From Yersinia canariae (lineage in GTDB: Bacteria > Pseudomonadota > Gammaproteobacteria > Enterobacterales > Enterobacteriaceae), in the NCBI RefSeq assembly GCF_009831415.1, contig NZ_CP043727.1, positions 558,001 through 622,000 on the forward strand: a stretch of 64,000 nt of DNA, in the 5' to 3' direction. The notes under the pieces are model-generated. The model saw only the letters and a program-made list of their open reading frames with translations, was not told where the DNA came from and made no database searches. The position numbers and the translations under genes are program-made. The number at the start of each line of letters is the position of its first letter. Position 1 is the stretch's first letter. This document shows positions 47,039 to 56,676 of the stretch, in pieces.

Positions 47039-48186
47039 CAGAACACCTGTATTCCCTGACGCCAGACTTTTTGCACATAAACATGCTGGCCCTGTGAACC
47101 GTCATGAGCACGTGCCAATATCAAATCAGCGCGTTTGCCCTCTGCAATGACACCGCGATCCTCTAGCCCCAAGGCTCTGGCAGGGTTACGTGTTACCAGA
47201 TTGACCGCTTGCGGCAAGGTGAAGCTGTTTGTTGCATCGCGCGCGATACGGAATGCGGCATCCAGCAAACTGGCAGGGTAATAATCGGAGGATAAAATAT
47301 CTAATACTCCCAGTGATGCCAGTTGGTGCGCGGCAACATTGCCTGAATGGGAGCCTCCACGGACAATATTGGGCGCGCCCATCAATACCTGTAACCCATG
47401 CTGATGTGAGGCTCTGGCCGCCACTTCGGTGGTGGGGAACTCGGCAATCACACTGCCCAGAGCCTGCGACTCTGCCACATGTTCGGCGGTAGCATCATCA
47501 TGGCTGGCTAAGGCAATCCCGCGATTGCGGCAATGAGCGGCAATCGCTTGCCGGTTTTGCCCCGACCAGCGCGCAGAAAGGCTGATTTGCTCTTCTTCAA
47601 ACTCCGCCATTTGCTGGTCGTTGAGGTGATATTTACCCTGATAATATTCGCGGTACTTGGCCCGAGACGCGAATTGGCGCTGCCCCGGCGAATGATCCAT
47701 CAGCGACACCAGTGAAAGCTCAGGCTGCATCATCAGCTCTTCAAATAGTGGCAGGGTACTGTCATGGGGTAATTCACAACGCAAATGAATCCGATGTTCA
47801 GCTCGATTTAATCCTGAGCGCTGACTTTCCACCACGGCGTGGATCATTTTTTGCAGGTTATCCAGCCGATGGCCTCCGTCTCGTACATCACCGACAGCAA
47901 CGGCATCCAGCACCGTGGTGATCCCGCTGGCAACCATTAAGGCATCATGGCTGCTCATCGCCGAATGCGCAGGCCAATCCACATTGGGCCGGGGAGTAAA
48001 AAACTTGTCCAGATTATCGGTATGCAACTCGATCAATCCTGGTAACAACCAGCTATTTTGCCCATCAATGGCCGCTGAAAGCTGAGTGGGGTGATCGCTA
48101 TAGCTGCGGATCACGCCATTTTGGATTTCCAGTGATCCGCTGACCACACTTTCTTCAAGAATAAGATTAACGTTGTTGAGGATCAT
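47038..48186 (-). CDS. phnM: RPnTP hydrolase PhnM
   Basis: PhnM (382 residues) is an amidohydrolase that removes pyrophosphate from ribosyl-phosphonate triphosphate. Metal-site segments are [43 protein letters not shown] and [11 protein letters not shown]. It starts ATG 48186, overlapping the phnL stop by 4 bp (ATGA). Confidence 0.96.
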   Translation of the reverse strand: MILNNVNLILEESVVSGSLEIQNGVIRSYSDHPTQLSAAIDGQNSWLLPGLIELHTDNLDKFFTPRPNVDWPAHSAMSSHDALMVASGITTVLDAVAVGDVRDGGHRLDNLQKMIHAVVESQRSGLNRAEHRIHLRCELPHDSTLPLFEELMMQPELSLVSLMDHSPGQRQFASRAKYREYYQGKYHLNDQQMAEFEEEQISLSARWSGQNRQAIAAHCRNRGIALASHDDATAEHVAESQALGSVIAEFPTTEVAARASHQHGLQVLMGAPNIVRGGSHSGNVAAHQLASLGVLDILSSDYYPASLLDAAFRIARDATNSFTLPQAVNLVTRNPARALGLEDRGVIAEGKRADLILARAHDGSQGQHVYVQKVWRQGIQVF

Positions 48187-48902
48187 GATGGAGTTTCCGT
48201 GCTGATATGAGAGGGCGGCGGTGTCATGACCAGTAAACGGTCACTGACATGGTTACGCACACTTTCATCATGAAAAATGCCGACAATAGCGGCTCCCCGC
48301 TGTTTAGCTTCATCAATCAGACTGACGACGGCTGCGCTGTTGGTGCTATCGAGGGATGCTGTTGGCTCATCCAGCAACAAAATGGGGTAATCCACAATAA
48401 AACCGCGCGCAATATTTACCCGCTGTTGTTCGCCGCCGGAAAAAGTGGAGGGAGCCAGATCCCATAGTCGTGGCGGCACATTAAGCCGCGTCAACAAATC
48501 TTGCGCGCGCTGCTGGCACAGGCTTTTGTCAACACCCAACTCCAGCAAGGGCTGCATGACCACATTTAATGCACTGATCCGCGGGATCACTCGCAAAAAT
48601 TGACTGACCCAACCCACCGTATGGCGGCGGACCGCCATAATTTGCCGGGCTTCGGCGCTCACCATATCCAGCCATTCTCCCTGATGCTTCACCCAGATAT
48701 GGCCGCTATCGGGTAAGTAATTGGCATATAAGGAGCGCAGCAATGTGGATTTTCCGCTGCCGGAATGGCCATGTAGCACCACACATTCTCCGCTGCCGAC
48801 TTCCAGTGAGGTTTGATGCAACACGGGCAGGCGAATACCGTGCTGGTGGTGTAACACAAAGGTTTTACTGAGATTTTCAACTCTAAGCTGTAGTGGGGTC
48901 AT
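48183..48902 (-). CDS. phnL: C-P lyase ABC-type subunit PhnL
   Basis: PhnL (239 residues) is an ABC ATPase-like component required for C-P bond cleavage. It has Walker [10 protein letters not shown], signature [14 protein letters not shown] and Walker [13 protein letters not shown]. It is not linked here to any phosphonate permease, in line with its role with the lyase core rather than in transport. It follows phnK by 13 bp. Confidence 0.95.
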   Translation of the reverse strand: MTPLQLRVENLSKTFVLHHQHGIRLPVLHQTSLEVGSGECVVLHGHSGSGKSTLLRSLYANYLPDSGHIWVKHQGEWLDMVSAEARQIMAVRRHTVGWVSQFLRVIPRISALNVVMQPLLELGVDKSLCQQRAQDLLTRLNVPPRLWDLAPSTFSGGEQQRVNIARGFIVDYPILLLDEPTASLDSTNSAAVVSLIDEAKQRGAAIVGIFHDESVRNHVSDRLLVMTPPPSHISTETPS

Positions 48903-48915
48903 AGTAAGCTCTCAC

Positions 48916-49722
48916 TCAGTTTTGTAATACTGATGAAACCAGTAGCTGGGTATAAGGGTGATGAGGGTCGTCCAGTACCCTGTCAGTCAGGCCGCTTTCA
49001 ATAACCTGGCCCTCTTTCATCACCAACAGGCGGTTAGCCAATAAGCGGGCAACCCCGAGGTCATGGGTGACAATCACCACCGCCAATTGCATTTCCACCA
49101 CCAAATTACGCAGTAAATCCAATAACCGTGCTTGCACCGACACGTCCAGACCACCGGTCGGTTCGTCCATAAACACCAGTCTCGGATGGGTCACCAGATT
49201 GCGGGCAATTTGCAATCGCTGCTGCATGCCACCTGAGAAAGTAGTTGGCATATCATCCAGGCGGGACAATGGAATCTCGACATCTTCCAGCCAGCGGCCC
49301 GCTTGTTGGCGGATTTCACCATAATGGCGCTGGCCGATAGCCATTAACCGCTCGCCAATATTGCCGCCTGCTGAGACTTGTGGCCGCAGCCCATCCAGTG
49401 GATGTTGATGAACTACCCCCCATTCGGTGCGCAATAAACGGCGGCGTTGGCTTTCCGCCATCTGATATAAATCAACCGCTTGTTGCGTCTCCGGGCGATA
49501 AAAAATCTGCCCATGTTGCGGTGCAAGACGCGCTGAAATGGATTTCAATAAGGTGGTTTTTCCCGAGCCAGATTCGCCGACAATTCCCAGAACTTCACCG
49601 GGATACAACTGGAAAGAGACATTGCTGAATCCTTTACCCGGTGCATACAAATGAGTGAGATTCTCCACCGACAGCAGCGGATGGGGGGCAATAGGTTGTG
49701 AAATAATCTGTTCAGCAATCAT
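48916..49722 (-). CDS. phnK: C-P lyase ABC-type subunit PhnK
   Basis: PhnK (268 residues) is an ABC ATPase-like protein that docks on the PhnGHIJ core complex. Walker A is GESGSGKTTLL, the signature is FSGGMQQRLQIARN, and Walker B is LVFMDEPTGGLD. It starts ATG 49722, overlapping the phnJ stop by 4 bp. Confidence 0.95.
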   Translation of the reverse strand: MIAEQIISQPIAPHPLLSVENLTHLYAPGKGFSNVSFQLYPGEVLGIVGESGSGKTTLLKSISARLAPQHGQIFYRPETQQAVDLYQMAESQRRRLLRTEWGVVHQHPLDGLRPQVSAGGNIGERLMAIGQRHYGEIRQQAGRWLEDVEIPLSRLDDMPTTFSGGMQQRLQIARNLVTHPRLVFMDEPTGGLDVSVQARLLDLLRNLVVEMQLAVVIVTHDLGVARLLANRLLVMKEGQVIESGLTDRVLDDPHHPYTQLLVSSVLQN

Positions 49723-50585
49723 TGAATATTGACCTCTTGTGCGACGGCTTGAGACAGTTGCTGCTGGCAGAAATCAGTGTCTGAGCACACAAACATTCGG
49801 CTGCCTTTATCGTCCATCACCACCTCATCGAGATAACTGTGGCGCGAGCCGCACAGGGCGCAAGGCTCATCCCATTGCTGCACGGTAAACGGGTGATCGT
49901 CGAAATCCAGACTTTCCACCTTGGTAAAAGGTGGCAGGGCATAGAGGCGTTTTTCGCGGCCAGCGCCGAACAGTTGCAGTGCGGGCATCATGTGCATTTT
50001 GGGATTATCAAATTTCGGGATTGGCGAAGGGTCCATCACGTAACGGTCATTCACTTTGACCGGATAGGCATAGGTGGTGGCGATATGGCCGTAGCGGGCA
50101 ATATCTTCATACAGCTTCACCTGCATCACGCCGTATTCCTCTAATGCATGCATTTTGCGGGTTTCCGTTTCGCGCGGCTCAATAAAGCGCAGTGGCTCAG
50201 GGATAGGTACTTGATAGATAAGGATCTGATCTTCAGTCAGCGGTATTTCCGGGATGCGATGCCGGGTCTGGATTAATGTGGCGTCAGTGGTTTTTTCCGT
50301 GGTGGCAACGCCACTGACCCGCTGGAAGAAGCGGCGGATCGAGACCGCATTGGTGGTGTCATCGGCCCCTTGATCTATTACTTTCAGCACATCGTAGCGG
50401 CCAATCAAACAAGCGGTTAGCTGGATTCCACCGGTGCCCCAGCCATACGGCATGGGCATCTCACGGCCACCGAATGGCACCTGATAACCGGGAATAGCCA
50501 CGGCTTTCAGGAGTGCGCGGCGCAAGGTTCTTTTGGTTTGCTCGTCCAGATAACCCAGATTGTAACCCGCGAGAACTTCAGTCAT
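49719..50585 (-). CDS. phnJ: alpha-D-ribose 1-methylphosphonate 5-phosphate C-P lyase PhnJ
   Basis: PhnJ (288 residues) is the radical-SAM enzyme that breaks the carbon-phosphorus bond. The four iron-sulfur cysteines are in CALCGSRHSYLDEV and VCSDTDFC near the C-terminus. The catalytic region GYQVPFGGREMPMPYGWGTG is intact. The ATG at 50585 gives the family N-terminus (GYNLGYLDEQTKR) and overlaps the phnI stop by eight bases; an extension upstream to 50636 has no counterpart. Confidence 0.96.
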   Translation of the reverse strand: MTEVLAGYNLGYLDEQTKRTLRRALLKAVAIPGYQVPFGGREMPMPYGWGTGGIQLTACLIGRYDVLKVIDQGADDTTNAVSIRRFFQRVSGVATTEKTTDATLIQTRHRIPEIPLTEDQILIYQVPIPEPLRFIEPRETETRKMHALEEYGVMQVKLYEDIARYGHIATTYAYPVKVNDRYVMDPSPIPKFDNPKMHMMPALQLFGAGREKRLYALPPFTKVESLDFDDHPFTVQQWDEPCALCGSRHSYLDEVVMDDKGSRMFVCSDTDFCQQQLSQAVAQEVNIQ

Positions 50586-51699
50586 GGCGCGGCTCCTGTC
50601 CTTGTGAAGCGAGTGGCTGAGAAGATAAGTGCTCACGACGTAGGCGTTTTAGTAACTCTAGTTCGGCCTGAAAATCCACGTAGTGTGGCAATTTAAGATG
50701 AGAGACAAAACCAGCGGCTTCGACGTTATCGGCATGGGAAAGTACAAATTCTTCATCTTGCGCTGGGCTGGTGACATTTTCGTCATATTCCCGGCTTTGC
50801 AGGGCGCGATCCATCAGGGCCATCGACATGGCTTTGCGCTCTCCACGACCAAACACCAGACCATAACCTCGGGTAAAGTGCGGCGGTTCTGACTCTGGGC
50901 TGACAAAACCATTCACCATTTCGCATTCGGTCAGTAGTATCTCGCCGATGTCGATAGCAAATCCCAACTCTTCCGGCTCTATAGAAATAGTCAGGTAGCC
51001 GGTACGGATCTCTGCGGCGAATGGGTGAGTGCGGCCATAACCGCGCTGGGTGGAATAACCCAGTGCCAGCAAAAAGCCTTCATCCCCGCGCACCAGTTGT
51101 TGCAGCCGTGCTGAGCGATTACAGGGGTAAACCGGCGGATTTCGGGTGATATCTTCCGGCTGGGTGTCATCATCTTGCTCAACAGGGGCTAATTGCTCTT
51201 GAGCTAATAAATCAAATACATGGGCGCAATGATTACGCAATGGGTCATCTGGTAATGCTCTGCTGTCATTGAGGGCTTGTGGCACTTCACCTTCGGCCAG
51301 CAGTGTAAAATCCAGCAATCGATGGGTGTAATCGTAAGTGGGGCCAAGCACTTGTCCACCGGGCAAGTCTTTATAAATAGCGGAAATACGCCGCTCCAGC
51401 CGCATATTGTTAGTTGCCAATGGTTGGCTGACCGCCAGACGCGGTAAGGTGGTGCGGTAGGCGCGCAGCAGGAAAATCGCTTCCACCAGATCACCGCTGG
51501 CTTGTTTGATGGCCAATGCCGCCAGCTCGCGATCATAAATACCGCCCTCGGTCATTACCCGATCAACGGCCAAACCCAACTGTTGCTCAATTTGCTCGCA
51601 ATCGACCGCTGGGATCTGTGTATCACCACGGCGCTGGTGTTCCAGCAATTTATGAGCTGCCGCAATGGCTTTTTCGCCCCCTTTGACTGCAACGTACAT
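50578..51699 (-). CDS. phnI: C-P lyase core subunit PhnI
   Basis: PhnI (373 residues) acts with PhnGHL to attach phosphonate to ATP with loss of adenine. Family segments are MYVAVKGGEKAIAAAHKLL, QLGLAVDRVMTEGGIYD, GPTYDYTHRLLDFTLLAEGE and HLKLPHYVDFQAELELLKRL. ATG 51699 follows GGAGG with 9-nt spacing and lies one base after the phnH stop. The next gene, phnJ, overlaps its end. Confidence 0.95.
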   Translation of the reverse strand: MYVAVKGGEKAIAAAHKLLEHQRRGDTQIPAVDCEQIEQQLGLAVDRVMTEGGIYDRELAALAIKQASGDLVEAIFLLRAYRTTLPRLAVSQPLATNNMRLERRISAIYKDLPGGQVLGPTYDYTHRLLDFTLLAEGEVPQALNDSRALPDDPLRNHCAHVFDLLAQEQLAPVEQDDDTQPEDITRNPPVYPCNRSARLQQLVRGDEGFLLALGYSTQRGYGRTHPFAAEIRTGYLTISIEPEELGFAIDIGEILLTECEMVNGFVSPESEPPHFTRGYGLVFGRGERKAMSMALMDRALQSREYDENVTSPAQDEEFVLSHADNVEAAGFVSHLKLPHYVDFQAELELLKRLRREHLSSQPLASQGQEPRHD

Positions 51700-51700
51700 A

Positions 51701-52282
51701 TCAGCACACCTCCACATGGGTGGTTCGTGGGATAGCCATCAGGTTCTCGCCGCAGGTCAACAGGAAATCTAGACCCGCAGGGAAGACCGCTGGGCGGCTA
51801 AGCAGATAGTTCAACACGGCGGCCGGCAGTTGCGGCGCGATTGTGCGGTGGTGCTCAATTCCCGGCCCGCGCAGGCGTAAAGGCACACCCCGATGCAGAT
51901 TATCGGCCTGAATAATGACCGTAGTGGAGTGTTCCGGTGACAGTTCGTTGCCCTCAGGGCAGTTAGCCAGTTGTTGCGCTGTAATCTCATGGCCCAATAA
52001 GGCAAAACAGGATGCACTGATGTTTGCTGTCAGGGGGGCTCCGGTATGAAAGCGCACATTCTGTTGTAGTGCGTCGCTGTTGAACTCTTCATCCAAATAG
52101 AGCGGTGTTTCCTGGTCTACCAGAGTTAACAGAATGCTGGTTGTTGCGGGATTCAGTGGCAACCAGCCGCTGGCGTGGGGGAGTGACACTAATACGCCGG
52201 GCTCGCTTAACGCCTTGAGAATACGGCGAAAAGCGTGCTGCGCATCATCAACCGGCCGGTCGAAGTGGGCGAATAAACTCAT
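51701..52282 (-). CDS. phnH: C-P lyase core subunit PhnH
   Basis: PhnH (193 residues) is a structural subunit of the C-P lyase core. It is recognised by DAQHAFRRILKALSEPG, LVDQETPLYLDEEF, HTGAPL, LRGPGIEH and PAGLDFLLTCGENLMAIPRTT. Its ATG shares a base with the phnG stop (TAATG). Confidence 0.94.
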   Translation of the reverse strand: MSLFAHFDRPVDDAQHAFRRILKALSEPGVLVSLPHASGWLPLNPATTSILLTLVDQETPLYLDEEFNSDALQQNVRFHTGAPLTANISASCFALLGHEITAQQLANCPEGNELSPEHSTTVIIQADNLHRGVPLRLRGPGIEHHRTIAPQLPAAVLNYLLSRPAVFPAGLDFLLTCGENLMAIPRTTHVEVC

Positions 52283-52779
52283 TAATCCTCTCCCCGCACT
52301 AATGTGAAGAAATCAACTTTACTGGTTGCGATAGCTCGGGCACGTAATTCCCGCCGTTCCTGCTGAATCGCTGCCAGTGGGTGAATGACGGTGTTGAGCA
52401 GTAATTCGTTTAGTCCCGCGGGTGTACCGGGGGTGGTCGCTGGATTTCGGCTGACAGTAGACAGTTGCAGCAAGGCATCCAGTAGGGCGCAAAGCTCTGC
52501 ATGGGGTTTATTGCGCCCGGCAATGTAGCTGTAGCCGTAGGTATCCGCACTGTCATTGAGTTTGATAACTGCGCGAGTGATAGTCATATCGCCAAGAATA
52601 AACCGGCGGCCAGTGCCTCCCATTCGCGCCTGCAATTGGTTTAAGCCAATCTCGGGGGCGCGAATGACCTGATAGCGCGGTGACAGATTCAAGGGCTGCC
52701 AGTGAGCAAGCAAGTCAGCCGGTTGGCTGTGGGCCAACACCGACATCCAACCTTGCCGGGCGGTAGTCGTACTTTCCAT
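52282..52779 (-). CDS. phnG: C-P lyase core subunit PhnG
   Basis: PhnG (165 residues) is the small core subunit of C-P lyase. Family segments are WMSVLAHSQPADLLAHW, RAPEIGLNQLQARMGGTGRRF and KVDFFTLVRGED at the C-terminus. It is 15 residues longer than E. coli PhnG as I recall it. It starts directly after the phnF stop (TAA then ATG). Confidence 0.94.
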   Translation of the reverse strand: MESTTTARQGWMSVLAHSQPADLLAHWQPLNLSPRYQVIRAPEIGLNQLQARMGGTGRRFILGDMTITRAVIKLNDSADTYGYSYIAGRNKPHAELCALLDALLQLSTVSRNPATTPGTPAGLNELLLNTVIHPLAAIQQERRELRARAIATSKVDFFTLVRGED

Positions 52780-53505
52780 TTAGTGCTCCATGGTCAGTTC
52801 AATCATGTCGGCCCGAGTCAGGCTGACGGAGTACTCCGCCACCTGCTGGCTATCAACACGGATATTTAAGGTCCGCACGCAGAGCAGTGGGGCATGGGTG
52901 GCAATTTCCAGTAAGCGGCTCTCTTTTGCCTGGGCTCGGCGCGCACTGATACGCGTTTGGCTACGACTTAACGGCTGTTGCAGTTGTTGTGAGATGAATT
53001 GATGCAGTGAGCCGGAATTAAACTGTTGTAGCGCGGGCCACCAATTGAGGTCCGGCAGGTAGTGATCGATAACGCAGACAGGTACACCGTTGACTCGCCG
53101 CAAGGTTCTCAAATGGATTACGCTCGTCCCTTCATCCACTGATAGCGCTTTGGCGACATGCTCGATACAGGGGCGTAAGACTGCAAGTAAGCGCTCACTG
53201 GTGGGGTCACTGCCCTGATCCAATAAGTTCTGGCTAAAGCGTGCATTGGCATGCAGCGGATAGTCATAAGGGCGCATTAATACCAGAATGCCGATACCTT
53301 GCCGGCGTTGCAGCCAGCCGCGCTCGACCAGCTCGTCGACGGCTCGGCGCAAGGTATGGCGGTTCACCTGATAGCGCTCAGCCAGTTGTTGTTCGGAGGG
53401 CAGATAATCCCCGCAGCGATAAGCGCCGCGCAATTCCTGCTCTAACTGAGCCGCAATTTGTTGATAGCGGGTGGGATAACTGGTCGGTGGTCTAGATAAG
53501 TGCAT
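52780..53505 (-). CDS. phnF: GntR-family phosphonate operon regulator PhnF
   Basis: PhnF (241 residues) is a HutC-subfamily GntR regulator. The N-terminal winged helix contains DYLPSEQQLAERYQVNRHTLRRAVDELVERGWLQR (residues about 34-68) and the C-terminal ligand domain ends with EYSVSLTRADMIELTMEH. The start at ATG 53505 follows AGAGGG and matches the E. coli N-terminus MHLS. It is the first gene of the operon and likely represses it when no phosphonate is present. Confidence 0.93.
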   Translation of the reverse strand: MHLSRPPTSYPTRYQQIAAQLEQELRGAYRCGDYLPSEQQLAERYQVNRHTLRRAVDELVERGWLQRRQGIGILVLMRPYDYPLHANARFSQNLLDQGSDPTSERLLAVLRPCIEHVAKALSVDEGTSVIHLRTLRRVNGVPVCVIDHYLPDLNWWPALQQFNSGSLHQFISQQLQQPLSRSQTRISARRAQAKESRLLEIATHAPLLCVRTLNIRVDSQQVAEYSVSLTRADMIELTMEH

Positions 53506-53782
53506 GGCAGATATACCCTCTGTGTGCATCATCACCCCTGACGGCCATCCACAGTGAAGCAATAAAAGTCAGTGTATAGATGGGCTGATAGCAGATTGTC
53601 ATGGCGATAACCAGTAAGTGATCTCATCGCTATGCTGGCGGTTTTTAATGACAGTAGGGTTAAGCTGAGATGGCGGAACGATGAAATTTTACGTAGAGCG
53701 ATACTATTTTGGCGAACCGAATTCTGGAGGGGAAATGACTCGCCATTCTCGACCTGAACAGTGCGCAGAATGGCGGAAATAA
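53506..53782. promoter_or_regulatory. phn operon upstream region
   Basis: This 277-bp gap holds the phn promoter. A single Pho-box half CTGTCAT is seen on the minus strand at 53654-53648, but the second half at the right distance (AACGCCA) is poor, so PhoB control is only suggested. A 9-bp inverted repeat cgccattct/agaatggcg with a 17-nt loop lies at 53741-53775, just past the nrdG stop, and may end nrdG transcripts. Confidence 0.4.
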
Positions 53783-54247
53783 TTAACGCAGGTGATGGAT
53801 AACCTGATTACCGCTGCCACGCCAGATAAGCGAGGGATCTTTTAGGTCTTGCACGAATTTGCCATCGACCAGCACGTTGATTAAATCAACCACTTGCTGT
53901 TGTTCGTCCGTCAGTTCAGCCAGCGTATAGCCGGTCCAGACCCAAATATCTTTGTCGTCGCACTCATGGCGTATGCGTTTTACCAATTGCAAAATCGCAG
54001 ACAGATTTTGCGGATGTAGCGGATCGCCGCCGGAGAGGGATAGCCCTTGTCGATGGATACGGAGATCATTCAGATCCGCAATAATCCTGTCTTCCATTTC
54101 TTGGGTAAACGGCTTACCCGAATTCAGTCGCCAGGTACTTTTGTTATAACAACCCACACATTCGTGTACGCAGCCGGAGACAAACAGCGTGCAGCGGGTG
54201 CCGGGGCCGTTGATGACGTCGACCGGGTAGTATTGATGGTAATTCAT
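53783..54247 (-). CDS. nrdG: anaerobic ribonucleotide reductase activating protein NrdG
   Basis: NrdG (154 residues) is the radical-SAM activase that makes the glycyl radical in NrdD. The radical-SAM cysteines are CVHECVGCYN (CxxxCxxC), and LSLSGGDPLHPQNL is the SAM-binding segment. The ATG at 54247 follows GGAGG with 8-nt spacing and matches E. coli; a longer frame to 54298 runs into repeat copy D and is not supported. It follows nrdD by 177 bp. Confidence 0.96.
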   Translation of the reverse strand: MNYHQYYPVDVINGPGTRCTLFVSGCVHECVGCYNKSTWRLNSGKPFTQEMEDRIIADLNDLRIHRQGLSLSGGDPLHPQNLSAILQLVKRIRHECDDKDIWVWTGYTLAELTDEQQQVVDLINVLVDGKFVQDLKDPSLIWRGSGNQVIHHLR

Positions 54248-54263
54248 AATCGGTGCCTCCCTT

Positions 54264-54379
54264 TGTACTTGGCGCTGCCGTGAGTTGGACACGCTCACTC
54301 ATCCGAATCACTGACTGGCGTCAGTTCATCGGAATGAGTTGCATGCCGCTTACCTGCAACACCAATTACTTTGGGTAAA
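54264..54379 (+). repeat. interspersed palindromic repeat, copy D
   Basis: The core atccgaatcactgactggcg pairs with gtcagttcatcggaat (54300-54335), and the right end cctgcaacaccaattacttt matches the other copies. It sits between nrdD and nrdG and would be transcribed in the nrdDG message as a large hairpin. Confidence 0.85.
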
Positions 54380-54424
54380 ACTTTGGTTATATCTATCTCC
54401 TCTTGTGTCGCGGAGATAGGTCAA

Positions 54425-56563
54425 TCAGCCCAACTGTCCATTAGCCAGATGTTTTACGCGCCGTTTTACTTCTTCTTGTTTACCGGCGTTAAATGGCCGT
54501 GCATCCGGGCTACCTAAATAACCACATACCCGACGGGTGACTGACACTTTCGAGGGCTCATGATTACCACATTTCGGGCAGGTGAAACCCTTGCTGGTAC
54601 AGGAGAATTCACCGGTAAAGCCGCACTCGTAGCATTCATCAATGGGCGTGTTAGTGCCGTAATAAGGAACTCGGCTGTAGCTGTAATCCCACACATCTTC
54701 CAGCGCCCTGAGGTTGTGCTGTAAGTTCGGGTATTCGCCGTAACAGATAAAACCACCATTCGCCAATGGAGGGTAAGGTGCTTCGAAATCCAGTTTGTCG
54801 TATGGATTAACTTTCTTTTCGACATCAAGATGGAAGCTGTTGGTGTAATAGCCTTTGTCAGTGACGCCTTCTACTACACCAAATTCAGCGGTATCAAGGC
54901 GGCAGAAGCGGTCGCACAGGTTCTCACTTGGGGTGCTGTACAAGCTAAAGGCGTAGCCGGTTTCATCTTTCCAGCTATCTGTTGCTTGTCTCATGTGTTC
55001 GACGATAGCCACGCCTTTTTCACGTAATTTTTCGTCATCAAAGACATGGGCTTGATTGCCAAACAGGGCATTAACCGTTTCATGGATACCAATAAAGCCC
55101 AGTGAGATGGAGGCGCGGCCATTTTTAAAGATCTCAGAGATATTGTCATCCGCTTGCAAGCGCACACCACAAGCACCTTCCATATACAAGATAGGTGCCA
55201 CGCGGGCTTTGATTCCCTCCAGGCGCGCAATACGGGTCATCAAGGCTTTCTTGGCTAACAGCAAGCGCTCATCCAGTAATTGCCAGAATTTCTCTTCATT
55301 GCCTTGGGCTTCCAGGGCGACGCGCGGCAGGTTGAGGCTGATAACCCCCAGATTGTTGCGGCCATCGTGGATCTGCTGGCCATCTTCCTCATAGACACCG
55401 AGGAAACTGCGGCAGCCCATTGGGGTTTTAAAGGAACCAGTGACTTTAACCACTTGATCATAATTAAGAATGTCGGGATACATGCGCTTTGTTGCGCACT
55501 CCAGTGCCAGCTGTTTAATATCATAATTGGCATCGCCAAATTTATGATTCAGACCATCACGGATAGCAAAAACCAGTTTCGGGAACACCGCAGTTTTGCG
55601 GTTTTTACCCAAGCCAGCAATGCGGTTGCGCAGAATAGCTTGCTGAATCATGCGCGATTGCCAGCTAGTGCCCAGCCCGAAACCGAAAGTAACAAATGGG
55701 GTCTGACCATTAGCGGTATGCAGGGTGTTGACTTCATATTCCAGTGATTGGAACGCGTCGTAACACTCTTTTTCGGTACGCGACATGGCATAATCGGCGG
55801 CATCAGAAATCTGCCACTCTTCGGCCACGGCCTTATGTTTGTTAAAACTTTCGGTGACAAATGGGGCCAGAATTTCATCAATGCGGTTAATGGTTGTGCC
55901 GCCATAAATATGGCTGGCGACCTGCGCGATAATCTGTGCGGTGACGGCGGTGGCGGTAGAAATGGATTTTGGCGGCTCGATTTCCGCATTACCCATTTTA
56001 AAACCTTGGGTCAACATGCCATCAAGGTCGATGAGCATGCAGTTGAACATCGGGAAAAACGGCGCGTAATCCAGATCATGGTAGTGAATCTCACCGCGCT
56101 CATGAGCCAAAACCACGTCCCGTGGCAGAATATGTTGTTTGGCGTAGTGTTTAGCCACAATCCCGGCCAGCAGATCGCGCTGAGTCGGAATAACTTTGCT
56201 GTCTTTATTGGCGTTTTCATTCAGTAGCGCTTTGTTACTTTGCTCTACCAAACCCCGGATTTCCTGATTCAGGCGACCACGCAACTCCCGTGAAATATCC
56301 CTGTCATGGCGATACTCGATATAAGCTCGGGCGAGCTGCTTGTATTGACCGGCCATCAGTTGGTTTTCTACCGCAGTTTGGATGTCGCGGATATCAACTT
56401 TCGGCTGGTTCTCCATCGTCTGAGCGACCACTCGGGCAACAGTTGCACAATAATCTGCGTCTACAACGCCAACCGCCAGCGCTGCGCGCTCGACAGCTTC
56501 CTTGATTCGTACCTCATCAAAAGGTACCTGACAACCGTCCCGTTTAATCACTACTGTTTTCAC
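54425..56563 (-). CDS. nrdD: anaerobic ribonucleoside-triphosphate reductase NrdD
   Basis: NrdD (712 residues) makes deoxyribonucleotides without oxygen using a glycyl radical. An ATP-cone allosteric domain occupies residues 1-95. The C-terminal zinc site is CYECGFTGEFSCTSKGFTCPKCG, split here as CYECG and CPKCG, and the radical Gly lies in RRVCGYLGSPDARPFN. Length is the same as E. coli NrdD. NrdR- and FNR-like sites lie upstream at 56677-56760. Confidence 0.97.
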   Translation of the reverse strand: MKTVVIKRDGCQVPFDEVRIKEAVERAALAVGVVDADYCATVARVVAQTMENQPKVDIRDIQTAVENQLMAGQYKQLARAYIEYRHDRDISRELRGRLNQEIRGLVEQSNKALLNENANKDSKVIPTQRDLLAGIVAKHYAKQHILPRDVVLAHERGEIHYHDLDYAPFFPMFNCMLIDLDGMLTQGFKMGNAEIEPPKSISTATAVTAQIIAQVASHIYGGTTINRIDEILAPFVTESFNKHKAVAEEWQISDAADYAMSRTEKECYDAFQSLEYEVNTLHTANGQTPFVTFGFGLGTSWQSRMIQQAILRNRIAGLGKNRKTAVFPKLVFAIRDGLNHKFGDANYDIKQLALECATKRMYPDILNYDQVVKVTGSFKTPMGCRSFLGVYEEDGQQIHDGRNNLGVISLNLPRVALEAQGNEEKFWQLLDERLLLAKKALMTRIARLEGIKARVAPILYMEGACGVRLQADDNISEIFKNGRASISLGFIGIHETVNALFGNQAHVFDDEKLREKGVAIVEHMRQATDSWKDETGYAFSLYSTPSENLCDRFCRLDTAEFGVVEGVTDKGYYTNSFHLDVEKKVNPYDKLDFEAPYPPLANGGFICYGEYPNLQHNLRALEDVWDYSYSRVPYYGTNTPIDECYECGFTGEFSCTSKGFTCPKCGNHEPSKVSVTRRVCGYLGSPDARPFNAGKQEEVKRRVKHLANGQLG

Positions 56564-56676
56564 AATGTCGCTCCTGTATCCTGCCGCGTAGGATTACCCA
56601 CAATACAATCTTATCCACAAGGCAACCCGCAGCACATAAGGGCTGCGAGGGGGTGTGGATGATTTTGTGGATAACT

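Noticed and set aside
53629..53655. A full Pho box upstream of phnF
   Set aside because: Only one perfect CTGTCAT half is present; the second repeat at the required distance does not match.
22775..54379. CRISPR array
   Set aside because: The repeated elements are thousands of bases apart with genes between them, not regularly spaced with short spacers.
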